Part shown: in pieces, positions 33,306 to 40,865 of the stretch | How the letters are laid out: each line of letters opens with the position of its first letter | How positions within the stretch are numbered: position 1 is the stretch's first letter | NCBI GenBank assembly: GCA_031549965.1 | Contig: JAVBPB010000032.1 | Location: 1 to 64,000, forward strand | Direction: 5' to 3' | Length of the DNA: 64,000 nt | Source of the DNA: JAVBPB01 sp031549965 | GTDB lineage: Bacteria > Bacillota > Clostridia > Lachnospirales > Lachnospiraceae | The notes under the pieces: generated by a model | Seen by the model: only the letters and a program-made list of their open reading frames with translations | What the model was told of the DNA's origin: nothing | Databases searched by the model: none | Program-made: the position numbers and the translations under genes

Positions 33306-34319
33306 ATGATTATAGTAATGAAACCCAATGCAAAACAAGAATCAATTGATCATGTACTAGAGCTAATACATTCCAATGGGCTGATTTCAAATGTATCCAC
33401 TGGTTCACAAGTAACCATTATAGGTGTTATTGGAGATAAGTCTAAGCTTATCGAGCAAAACATTGAAATAGCAAATGAAGTTGAAAAAATTGTTCCTGTA
33501 ACTGAAAGCTATAAATTAGCTAACAAAAAATTCCATCCGGATTATTCACAGGTAAAAGTCGGAAATACCCTTATCGGAGGTAAAGAAATCGTTATTATGT
33601 CCGGACCATGTGCTATTGAAAGTAGAGAGCAGTTATTAGAAACAGCACATGCCGTTAAAAAAGCAGGGGCTCAAATTTTAAGAGGCGGTGCCTATAAGCC
33701 AAGAACTTCTCCGTATGCGTTCCAAGGTTTAGAAGAAGAAGGTCTTCGATTTATGAAGGAAGCCCGAGAAGAAACTGGTCTTTCTGTTGTATGTGAAGTT
33801 ACAAGCCTTGAAGCAATTGAGTCGGCTGCTAAGTATGTTGATATGCTTCAAATAGGTGCAAGAAATATGCAAAACTTTTATTTATTAAAGGAAGCTGGAA
33901 AATCAGGATTGCCAGTTCTTTTAAAAAGAGGGCTTTCTGCTACTATTGATGAATGGCTTAATGCCGCTGAATATATTATTGCTGAAGGTAATCCAAATGT
34001 TGTTTTATGCGAGCGTGGAATAAGAACCTTTGAAACAGCAACAAGAAATACCCTTGATATTAGTGCCGTGCCAGTAATAAAAGAAAAAAGCCATCTGCCA
34101 ATAATAGTTGATCCAAGCCACGCTACCGGTGTAAGAAAATATGTTAAACCATTGGCAATGAGTGCCATTGCTGCCGGCTGTGACGGTCTTATGATTGAAA
34201 CCCATCCAAACCCTGCAATAGCATTATCAGATGGTCCTCAATCACTTACATTTCCACAATTTGAAGAATTATGCAATGATTTAAGACCACTTTGTAAGAT
34301 TGTTGAAAGGAGCTTTTAA
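33306..34319 (+). CDS. aroF: 3-deoxy-7-phosphoheptulonate synthase (DAHP synthase, type I-beta)
   Basis: This 337-residue enzyme joins phosphoenolpyruvate and erythrose 4-phosphate, the first step of aromatic amino acid synthesis. An N-terminal ferredoxin-like regulatory domain (about 1-70, MIIVMKPNAKQESIDHV) precedes the KDSA-type barrel with VIMSGPCAIESREQ, RGGAYKPRTSPYAFQG, LLKRG and DPSHATG. The N-terminal domain is the feedback-control domain of I-beta enzymes. The start at 33306 is preferred over a TTG 15 bases earlier, because that TTG is part of the TTGGAG ribosome site. Its stop overlaps the tyrA start. Confidence 0.95.
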   Translation: MIIVMKPNAKQESIDHVLELIHSNGLISNVSTGSQVTIIGVIGDKSKLIEQNIEIANEVEKIVPVTESYKLANKKFHPDYSQVKVGNTLIGGKEIVIMSGPCAIESREQLLETAHAVKKAGAQILRGGAYKPRTSPYAFQGLEEEGLRFMKEAREETGLSVVCEVTSLEAIESAAKYVDMLQIGARNMQNFYLLKEAGKSGLPVLLKRGLSATIDEWLNAAEYIIAEGNPNVVLCERGIRTFETATRNTLDISAVPVIKEKSHLPIIVDPSHATGVRKYVKPLAMSAIAAGCDGLMIETHPNPAIALSDGPQSLTFPQFEELCNDLRPLCKIVERSF

Positions 34320-35425
34320 TGGAGGATGGCAATTTTAAAATAGGATTTATAGGTTTGGGATTAATTGGCGGCTCAATTGCAAAAGCAATAAAAAGAGTTA
34401 AAAATAATTACATTATTTCAGCCTTTGATACAGACCATGATTGCTTAACTTTTGCCCAACGAGACAAAATAATAGATCATATCTATAATGATGTAGATAT
34501 GAATTTTTCTGAACTAGATTTAATATTTCTTTGCTCTCCTGTTATTAATAATATAGAATATTTAAGGAGGCTTAAAAATATTATAAAACCTTCCTGCATA
34601 ATAACCGATGTTGGCAGTGTTAAAACACAAATTCATGAGGCAGTAATAAATCTTGGATTAACTAAAAATTTCATTGGTGGTCACCCTATGGCAGGTTCTG
34701 AAAAAACAGGATATTCAAGTTCAAATAATCGTTTGCTTGAAAATGCATATTATATGATTACACCATTTAAAGATTCTAATGATACTAATATCAAAATATT
34801 AGCCGATCTGGTTAAAGAAATTGGTTCAATACCATTTATTGTTGATTATGAAGAGCATGATTTTATTACTGCCGGAATAAGTCATCTTCCCCATATTATT
34901 GCCTCTTGTCTGGTTAATTTAGTTAAGGAATTGGATAATTTAAAAGGAGACATGAAAAAATTATCTGCTGGAGGCTTTAAAGACATTACACGAATAGCAT
35001 CCTCTTCTCCTATTATGTGGCAACAGATTTGTCTTTCTAACTCTTTGCAGATAAACTCTGTACTAAATGCTTACATTAATTCATTAACAGAAATATCCAA
35101 TTCAATTAATAATAAGGATTATGATTTTTTACTTAACTTATTTGAAGATGCCAAGGAATACAGGGAACAGATTCCAAACTCATCCATTGGAGCTATTGAA
35201 AAAGTATTTGAAATATATGTTGACGTTTTAGACGAGTCAGGTGTTATTGCAAAAATTGCCACTATTTTAGCCAACAACCATATAAACATAAAAAATATCG
35301 GTATCGTTCATAACAGAGAATTTCAAGACGGAGCTTTAAGAATAGAATTTTATGATGAAGACTCTGTTAAAACTACTGATTTACTTCTTACAAATTATAA
35401 TTATACTATCCACAAAAGGGGCTAA
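34319..35425 (+). CDS. tyrA: Prephenate dehydrogenase with ACT domain
   Basis: This 368-residue NAD-dependent enzyme converts prephenate to 4-hydroxyphenylpyruvate for tyrosine. The Rossmann motif is GFIGLGLIGGSIAKAI, followed by TDVGSVK and GGHPMAGSEKTGY, which binds prephenate. The last ~70 residues (YVDVLDESGVIAKIATILANNHINIKNIG) form an ACT domain for amino acid feedback. Start and upstream stop share one base (TAATG), so translation is coupled to aroF; GGAG lies 6 bases before the ATG. Confidence 0.94.
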   Translation: MEDGNFKIGFIGLGLIGGSIAKAIKRVKNNYIISAFDTDHDCLTFAQRDKIIDHIYNDVDMNFSELDLIFLCSPVINNIEYLRRLKNIIKPSCIITDVGSVKTQIHEAVINLGLTKNFIGGHPMAGSEKTGYSSSNNRLLENAYYMITPFKDSNDTNIKILADLVKEIGSIPFIVDYEEHDFITAGISHLPHIIASCLVNLVKELDNLKGDMKKLSAGGFKDITRIASSSPIMWQQICLSNSLQINSVLNAYINSLTEISNSINNKDYDFLLNLFEDAKEYREQIPNSSIGAIEKVFEIYVDVLDESGVIAKIATILANNHINIKNIGIVHNREFQDGALRIEFYDEDSVKTTDLLLTNYNYTIHKRG

Positions 35426-35427
35426 CT

Positions 35428-36699
35428 ATGATTACATTAAACAAAATTAAGTCTTTAAAGGGTGAAGTTAAAGTTCCTGGTGATAAATCCATATCACATA
35501 GAGCCATAATGATAGGTTCAATTGCAAAGGGCAAAACCGAAATTACAAACTTCTTGCAAGGTGCAGACTGCTTATCAACTATTTCTTGTTTAAGGCAAAT
35601 GGGTATAAATATAGAAAATAATACAAATAACGTCTTAGTTAAAGGAAATGGATTACATGGTTTAATACCTCCTTCTTCTTGTTTATATGTTGGAAACAGT
35701 GGAACAACAATCAGGTTGATTTCAGGTATACTTTCAGCTCAGAATTTTGAAGTTACAATTACAGGTGATGAATCTATAGAAAAAAGACCTATGTCACGTG
35801 TAATATATCCTTTAACCCAAATGGGTGCCATCATAAACAGCAAAGATGGATATGCACCTTTAAACATAAAAGGTCAAAAGCTAAATGCTATTCACTACAA
35901 TTCTCTGGTAGCTTCAGCACAAGTTAAGTCAGCTATTTTGTTGGGAGGATTATATGCAGATGGAATAACCAGAGTCACTGAACCATTTTTATCAAGAAAT
36001 CACACCGAACTAATGCTTAAACAATTCGGTGCCAATATTACATCAGAAAATACTACTGCATCCATAGAAAATGCGAATGAATTATTTGGACAAAAAATTA
36101 ATGTTCCAGGTGACATTTCTTCCTGTGCTTACTTCTTAGTTGCTGCACTAATTTGCCCTAACTCTGAAATCTTAATTAAAAATGTTGGGATCAATCCAAC
36201 CAGAGATGGGATCCTTAGAGTCTGTAAACAAATGGGAGGAAATATAACCTTATTAAATATTGATAATACTGGAGAACCAACTGCTGATATTTTAGTAAAA
36301 TCAAGCAATTTAAAAGGAATTACAATTGAGGGAGACATTATCCCAACACTAATAGACGAGCTTCCTATAATCTCAGTTCTCGCAAGTTTTGCTTCTGGTA
36401 CAACAATCATTAAGGATGCCGCAGAGTTAAAAGTTAAGGAATCTAACCGTATTGAAGTTTGTACTAATAATCTTAAGAACATGGGCGTTGATGTTACGTC
36501 AACTGAAGATGGTATGATTATAAATGGGGGAAATATTCTTTGCGGTACAACTATAGACAGTAAACTTGACCATAGGATAGCTATGTCTTTTGCAGTTGCT
36601 GCTCTTGTTGCCGAGGGAGAGACTACTATACTTGGAAGTGAATGTGTGGATATTTCTTATCCTAATTTTTATGGGGATCTTAAGATGTTGGCTCGGTAG
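35428..36699 (+). CDS. aroA: 3-phosphoshikimate 1-carboxyvinyltransferase (EPSP synthase)
   Basis: This 423-residue enzyme transfers the enolpyruvyl group of PEP to shikimate 3-phosphate. Family motifs are PGDKSISHRAIMIGSIA near the N-terminus, YVGNSGTTIRL, EKRPMSRV, and the C-terminal ELKVKESNRIEV and DHRIAMSFAVAAL. Length is normal. Residues around GNSGTT look like the second (class II, Gram-positive) type. The gene starts 3 bases after the tyrA stop and ends the aro operon. A giant hairpin follows downstream. Confidence 0.95.
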   Translation: MITLNKIKSLKGEVKVPGDKSISHRAIMIGSIAKGKTEITNFLQGADCLSTISCLRQMGINIENNTNNVLVKGNGLHGLIPPSSCLYVGNSGTTIRLISGILSAQNFEVTITGDESIEKRPMSRVIYPLTQMGAIINSKDGYAPLNIKGQKLNAIHYNSLVASAQVKSAILLGGLYADGITRVTEPFLSRNHTELMLKQFGANITSENTTASIENANELFGQKINVPGDISSCAYFLVAALICPNSEILIKNVGINPTRDGILRVCKQMGGNITLLNIDNTGEPTADILVKSSNLKGITIEGDIIPTLIDELPIISVLASFASGTTIIKDAAELKVKESNRIEVCTNNLKNMGVDVTSTEDGMIINGGNILCGTTIDSKLDHRIAMSFAVAALVAEGETTILGSECVDISYPNFYGDLKMLAR

Positions 36700-36787
36700 A
36701 GGATGCGAGGTCGACCCTTTTGCCATTATATATATTTAAAATTGAAGTTTCAAATGATAATATATTTTTGAGTTCTTGTATTGAATA

Positions 36788-36897
36788 GCAAAATTCTGGT
36801 CTATTTTTCAGAGAGTGCATGTCAAAAAACGTAGGCGTAGCGGGCTACGCCTAGGCTTTTTGGCATGTGCTATCTGGAAAATAGACCAGAATTTTGC
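36788..36897. repeat. 110-bp near-perfect hairpin between convergent genes
   Basis: The outer arms begin GCAAAATTCTGGTCTATTTT and match the reverse complement of the right end over 20 bases without a gap, then continue with mostly pairing bases. An inner GC-rich stem TAGGCGTAG/CTACGCCTA closes on a CGGG loop. It ends 8 bases before the stop of the minus-strand HD-GYP gene and about 90 bases after aroA. There is no T run, so it is not a standard terminator, though it could block both polymerases or be cut by RNase III. It resembles copies B and C in plan but not in sequence. Confidence 0.85.
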
Positions 36898-36905
36898 ATA
36901 TGTAC

Positions 36906-38006
36906 TTATAATATCTCTTTAATATCTATAGTTTTCTCCGCAGATAAATCATAAATTTTCTTATTTTGGTTTTCCACGTAAGGTCTTGATGGTGCTTTTG
37001 TGTTAACAAATACTATCTTTCCAATCTCATCATTTGTTAACTTAACTGTAGCACCAACGTAATTTTGTGCGACATTTTCTAAAAATACAAAAAGGAACTT
37101 TGTATCCAGTTCATGATAAACACCATTTTCAAACATTCTAATTACATCAAACGGCGATTTACGTTTATGGTATACACGGTCTGAGGTCATGGCATCATAT
37201 ATGTCGGCTATTGCTACTATCTTACCATATTTACAAGTATGATGGTTCTTAAGACCAAATGGATAGCCTGTTCCGTCAAACTTCTCGTGATGATGAAGTA
37301 CAGCCATTTTAACTTCGTATGGAAAATCAAGATCTTTAATTAGTTCAAATCCTTTTAATGGGTGCTGTTTAATTTCTTCAAATTCACTTGGTGATAGTTT
37401 TCCTGGTTTGTTTAGAATCTCATTATCAATTGAAATTTTACCTATGTCATGGAGTAATCCTGCTATAGTTAAGTCTTTTAGCTCTTTTTCACCCATATTA
37501 AGCCATCTTCCAAAAATGTTACACAGCATTGATACATTAATACAGTGGGTAAATGTGTAGTCATCATATACCTTTAAATGATATAAATAGTTAAAAACAT
37601 CTCCTACAGAATTAAGATTACTAAGTAATGAATTACTTAAATTAAATAGGTCATCAACAGCTACAAAATTCCCTTCACTAATTGTTGAAAGATATTGTTT
37701 GGCTAAATCATTTGTCTTTTGATATTCTTCTACGAATGCTCCAAAATGTTCATTATCATCTGCAAATTTTGAATCAACAGCATCTATTGTCCTTTTATTT
37801 TCAAATTTTGGAATATCATAAACATAAAGTGACCTCACCTTATAAATTTCTAATCTGTATAAATACATTTCACTAATTAGTGTACCTTCAGGAATTAACA
37901 ATAAACCTGTTGCACTTTGTATATTTTCAGCTAAAACCATTCCAATTTGAACCTTATCAATAGTAATTAATTTTTTAGGCATATCTTCATTATTATTTAT
38001 ACTCAT
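36906..38006 (-). CDS. HD-GYP domain protein (putative cyclic-di-GMP phosphodiesterase)
   Basis: This 366-residue protein has an N-terminal part (1-130) with the DUF3391-like pattern ITIDKVQIGMVLAENI, and an HD-GYP domain: HCINVSMLCNIFGRWL, LLHDIGKISI, HHEKFDGTGYPFGLKNHH and DIYDAMTSDRVYHKR. The GYP signature is GTGYP. The start at 38006 (MSINNNED) follows CGGAGG at six bases; in-frame codons further upstream have no site. It lies 60 bases downstream of queA on the same strand and may be co-transcribed. Confidence 0.9.
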   Translation of the reverse strand: MSINNNEDMPKKLITIDKVQIGMVLAENIQSATGLLLIPEGTLISEMYLYRLEIYKVRSLYVYDIPKFENKRTIDAVDSKFADDNEHFGAFVEEYQKTNDLAKQYLSTISEGNFVAVDDLFNLSNSLLSNLNSVGDVFNYLYHLKVYDDYTFTHCINVSMLCNIFGRWLNMGEKELKDLTIAGLLHDIGKISIDNEILNKPGKLSPSEFEEIKQHPLKGFELIKDLDFPYEVKMAVLHHHEKFDGTGYPFGLKNHHTCKYGKIVAIADIYDAMTSDRVYHKRKSPFDVIRMFENGVYHELDTKFLFVFLENVAQNYVGATVKLTNDEIGKIVFVNTKAPSRPYVENQNKKIYDLSAEKTIDIKEIL

Positions 38007-38066
38007 ACATAGCCTCCGCTCTGTAACTATTTTTTTATAATATATAAACATGTATGGAAATTTAAG

Positions 38067-39092
38067 TTATATTATTAGCATAGCATCCCCAAAACTAAAA
38101 AATCTATATTTTTCTTTTATGGCTATATCATATGCATTTAAAATATGCTCTCTTTTTGATAATGCCGATACTAACATTAATAATGTGGATTCTGGCAAAT
38201 GAAAATTAGTAATAAGTCCATCAACTGCTTTAAACTCATATCCCGGATATATAAATATATCCGTAAATCCGCTTTTAGCATTAACAAATCCTGTACTATC
38301 TGCAACCGACTCGATGGTTCTAAGACTGGTTGTTCCTACACAGATAATACGCCCGCCCCTTTTTTTTGCCTTATTTATCTTCCCTGCTTCTTCTGCTTCA
38401 ATGGAATAATACTCTTCGTGCATGTGATGTTCAAGTACATTTTCTACTTTGACAGGTCTAAAAGTTCCAAGTCCAACATGTAAAGTCACTGACGCAATTG
38501 AAACACCCATATCTTTTATTTCATTAAGTAAGTCATTAGTAAAGTGCAGTCCTGCCGTAGGTGCCGCCGCTGAGCCTTCATGCTTAGCATATACAGTCTG
38601 ATATCTGTTTTTGTCTTTTAATTCATGGGTAATATAAGGAGGTAATGGCATCTGCCCAAGATTATCCAATATCTCCTCAAATATACCTTCAAAATCAAAT
38701 TTGATCAAACGATTTCCTTCTTCTAATACATCTATAACCTGACCCGTAAGTTTTCCATCACCAAATTCAATTACAGAACCAATTCTTGCCTTTTTCCCGG
38801 GTTTTACTAATGTTTCCCATGTATTTGCATCAATTCTTTTCAAAAGTAAAACTTCAATTCCCGCTTTAGTGTCTTTTTTTTGACCTATAAGTCTTGCCGG
38901 AATTACTTTAGTGTTATTAATAACAAGACAATCATCAGGTTTTAAATAATCTAATATATTTTTAAAAATCTTATGGCTAATATCACCTGTATTTTTATTA
39001 AGCAATAAAAGTCTTGAACCAGAGCGTTCTTCTAAAGGGTCTTGTGCTATTAATTCTTGTGGTAAGTAAAAATCAAAATCTTTTAATTTCAT
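38067..39092 (-). CDS. queA: tRNA preQ1(34) S-adenosylmethionine ribosyltransferase-isomerase
   Basis: This 341-residue enzyme moves the ribosyl group of SAM to preQ1 in tRNA, the penultimate step of queuosine synthesis. The family pattern is clear: FDFYLPQELIAQDPLEERSGSRLL at the N-terminus, CLVINNTKVIPARL, GSAAAPTAGLHFT and LHVGLGTFRPV, with ITNFHLPESTLLMLVSAL near the end. The start at 39092 (MKLKDFDF) has ATGGAG six bases upstream; a start 12 bases earlier is the ATG within that site. The companion tgt gene is not in the window. Confidence 0.95.
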   Translation of the reverse strand: MKLKDFDFYLPQELIAQDPLEERSGSRLLLLNKNTGDISHKIFKNILDYLKPDDCLVINNTKVIPARLIGQKKDTKAGIEVLLLKRIDANTWETLVKPGKKARIGSVIEFGDGKLTGQVIDVLEEGNRLIKFDFEGIFEEILDNLGQMPLPPYITHELKDKNRYQTVYAKHEGSAAAPTAGLHFTNDLLNEIKDMGVSIASVTLHVGLGTFRPVKVENVLEHHMHEEYYSIEAEEAGKINKAKKRGGRIICVGTTSLRTIESVADSTGFVNAKSGFTDIFIYPGYEFKAVDGLITNFHLPESTLLMLVSALSKREHILNAYDIAIKEKYRFFSFGDAMLII

Positions 39093-39181
39093 TATATTCT
39101 CCATATACTCATTCTATAAATATTAAAACATATAACCATTATAATTTATTTTTCTAAAAAAGGCTACTACATAATAAAAAT

Positions 39182-40765
39182 TTATTCTCTGTATTTTTCC
39201 CTTTCTCTAATATAAAATCCGATTCTTTCTCCATTGTTTTTTATAAAATTATTATATTGCTGCTTTAGATAATATTCAATTTTTTCGATACCTGCCATTT
39301 GCAATTTAACTAAAAATGTATTAAATATTGATTCAAATTCTTTGTCAAATAAGCCCAATTCCAAAGCAACTGAATATGTTGATAAAATAGAGGAACAATC
39401 AAGTATTTCATCCTTAATATTTTCATCATTAAATCTAAAGAATTCCGTCATAGGACTTATAGTGGAAGATTTCCATAAAGCAGGAAAACTGCTGGCTTCT
39501 TCAGGCGAATCAACTGAAATCTTTTGTAAAGGTTCATTGCCCCATCCCCACACTGAAGTGTCTGCATATCTATATGCATTAGCCTCAGGAAGTGCCCTGT
39601 ATTCATTGCTACCTACAGATTCCCAATGTTTACCTTCAATGCCAAGCCACGTTAAGTTCCAATAATTCTGATTATTCTTAAGCTTATCTAATAGTTGTAA
39701 ACTTCTTTCATAATTTTTACTGGCCTTTGCTATTGAAATTCCATTATTAGTATATTTAGCAATTGTCTTTTTTGAATCCTTGGTTATATCATAAATTTCC
39801 GGTTCCCATTCTGGATGCTTTCCCATAATGTCTATATATGATAAGCTGGCTGAACCTATATTCCAGATTAGTGAGGCACTTGTTCCATTTTCAAACGCTG
39901 TTTGAGCTGAAACTTTATTTGAAACCGCGGTACTTGACCAATATCCCTTTTCTCTAAAACTTTTCATTAATTTTACAAATTCAAAATATTCTGGCATCTT
40001 ATATATGTTAACTATATCGTAGTTCATCTCCCCATCCTTGTATTGAACTGCAAAAGGAGAATGGGTTAAGCCACAAGAAACTTCAAATAAATTATATTTT
40101 TGCCAAAAAAATAAATTAGCCAATTCATCATTATCCACACTTACAGCGTAAGGAAGAATGTCAATATCCTCATCATTGACTACAGCATCATAGTATTCTT
40201 CCAAATCTTCAATTGTCTCTAAAGGAGGAAGATTATACTTTTTTCTAAGATCTCCTCTTATGGCAACAACGTTATAGCCTGCATATTCAATCTGATTATT
40301 TGGAATCATATAAATCTTGCCATCAATTTTAGCCTGCTCAAATGATTCCTTAGGCTGATTTTGATATGTAAGGGGCATATAATTCTTTATATCTTCCATA
40401 GTAATTTCGTGAAGAGATCCTCTTCTTGCCTCAGAATCATAAAAGCACCAATCGGAAGTATAAATTAAATCAACATCAACTCCTGATGCTAATATTTGAG
40501 GATACTTTTGAACATAATCGCCCCATGAAATATAATTAATAATTAAAGTAGCATTTAAATCTTCTTTTATCCATTTATTTAATTGTTCGTTAACTAAATC
40601 TGCATCTTCAGGCTTGTTACCAATTAAATACATATAAAGAGTAACTTGCTCTGGTTTATTGGATAAATTATTATTTTTAGGAAGATTTGTCTTAAGTGCA
40701 AAAAATATCGAAATTATAACCAATAAAATTATAATTGAAAATATACCTATTTTCTTTAATGTCAT
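39182..40765 (-). CDS. Membrane-anchored extracellular solute-binding protein, orphan
   Basis: This 527-residue protein has an N-terminal TM or uncleaved signal (about 5-24, KIGIFSIIILLVIISIFF) with no lipobox Cys. The rest is a family 1 solute-binding fold: VTLYMYLIGNKPEDADLVNEQLNKWI, the LASGVDVDLIYTSDW turn and KIDGKIYMIPNNQ. The pattern matches LplA/DUF3502-type oligosaccharide-binding proteins. The start at 40765 (MTLKKIG) follows GGGGGAGAG. No permease is adjacent; upstream is a chemoreceptor gene, so it may serve a distant transporter or deliver ligand to a receptor. The inverted repeat at 40797-40851 separates it from the chemoreceptor gene. Confidence 0.8.
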   Translation of the reverse strand: MTLKKIGIFSIIILLVIISIFFALKTNLPKNNNLSNKPEQVTLYMYLIGNKPEDADLVNEQLNKWIKEDLNATLIINYISWGDYVQKYPQILASGVDVDLIYTSDWCFYDSEARRGSLHEITMEDIKNYMPLTYQNQPKESFEQAKIDGKIYMIPNNQIEYAGYNVVAIRGDLRKKYNLPPLETIEDLEEYYDAVVNDEDIDILPYAVSVDNDELANLFFWQKYNLFEVSCGLTHSPFAVQYKDGEMNYDIVNIYKMPEYFEFVKLMKSFREKGYWSSTAVSNKVSAQTAFENGTSASLIWNIGSASLSYIDIMGKHPEWEPEIYDITKDSKKTIAKYTNNGISIAKASKNYERSLQLLDKLKNNQNYWNLTWLGIEGKHWESVGSNEYRALPEANAYRYADTSVWGWGNEPLQKISVDSPEEASSFPALWKSSTISPMTEFFRFNDENIKDEILDCSSILSTYSVALELGLFDKEFESIFNTFLVKLQMAGIEKIEYYLKQQYNNFIKNNGERIGFYIREREKYRE

Positions 40766-40796
40766 CTCTCTCCCCCTAACTTTGCCTTTAATAAAG

Positions 40797-40851
40797 TTCA
40801 CTCTAATTAATATAAACATCAATTTGATATTTATTAAATAATTAGAGTGAA
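40797..40851. repeat. Inverted repeat between chemoreceptor and binding-protein genes
   Basis: TTCACTCTAATTA (40797-40809) and TAATTAGAGTGAA (40839-40851) are perfect 13-base inverted repeats with a 29-base AT-rich interior. Position after the chemoreceptor stop suggests a terminator or mRNA-stabilising structure; an operator is possible. Confidence 0.6.
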
Positions 40852-40865
40852 AATGCTACTTCATA

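Noticed and set aside
39105..39181. Search for a preQ1 riboswitch upstream of queA
   Set aside because: The 77-base gap shows no recognisable preQ1 aptamer stem and loop; nothing supports it.
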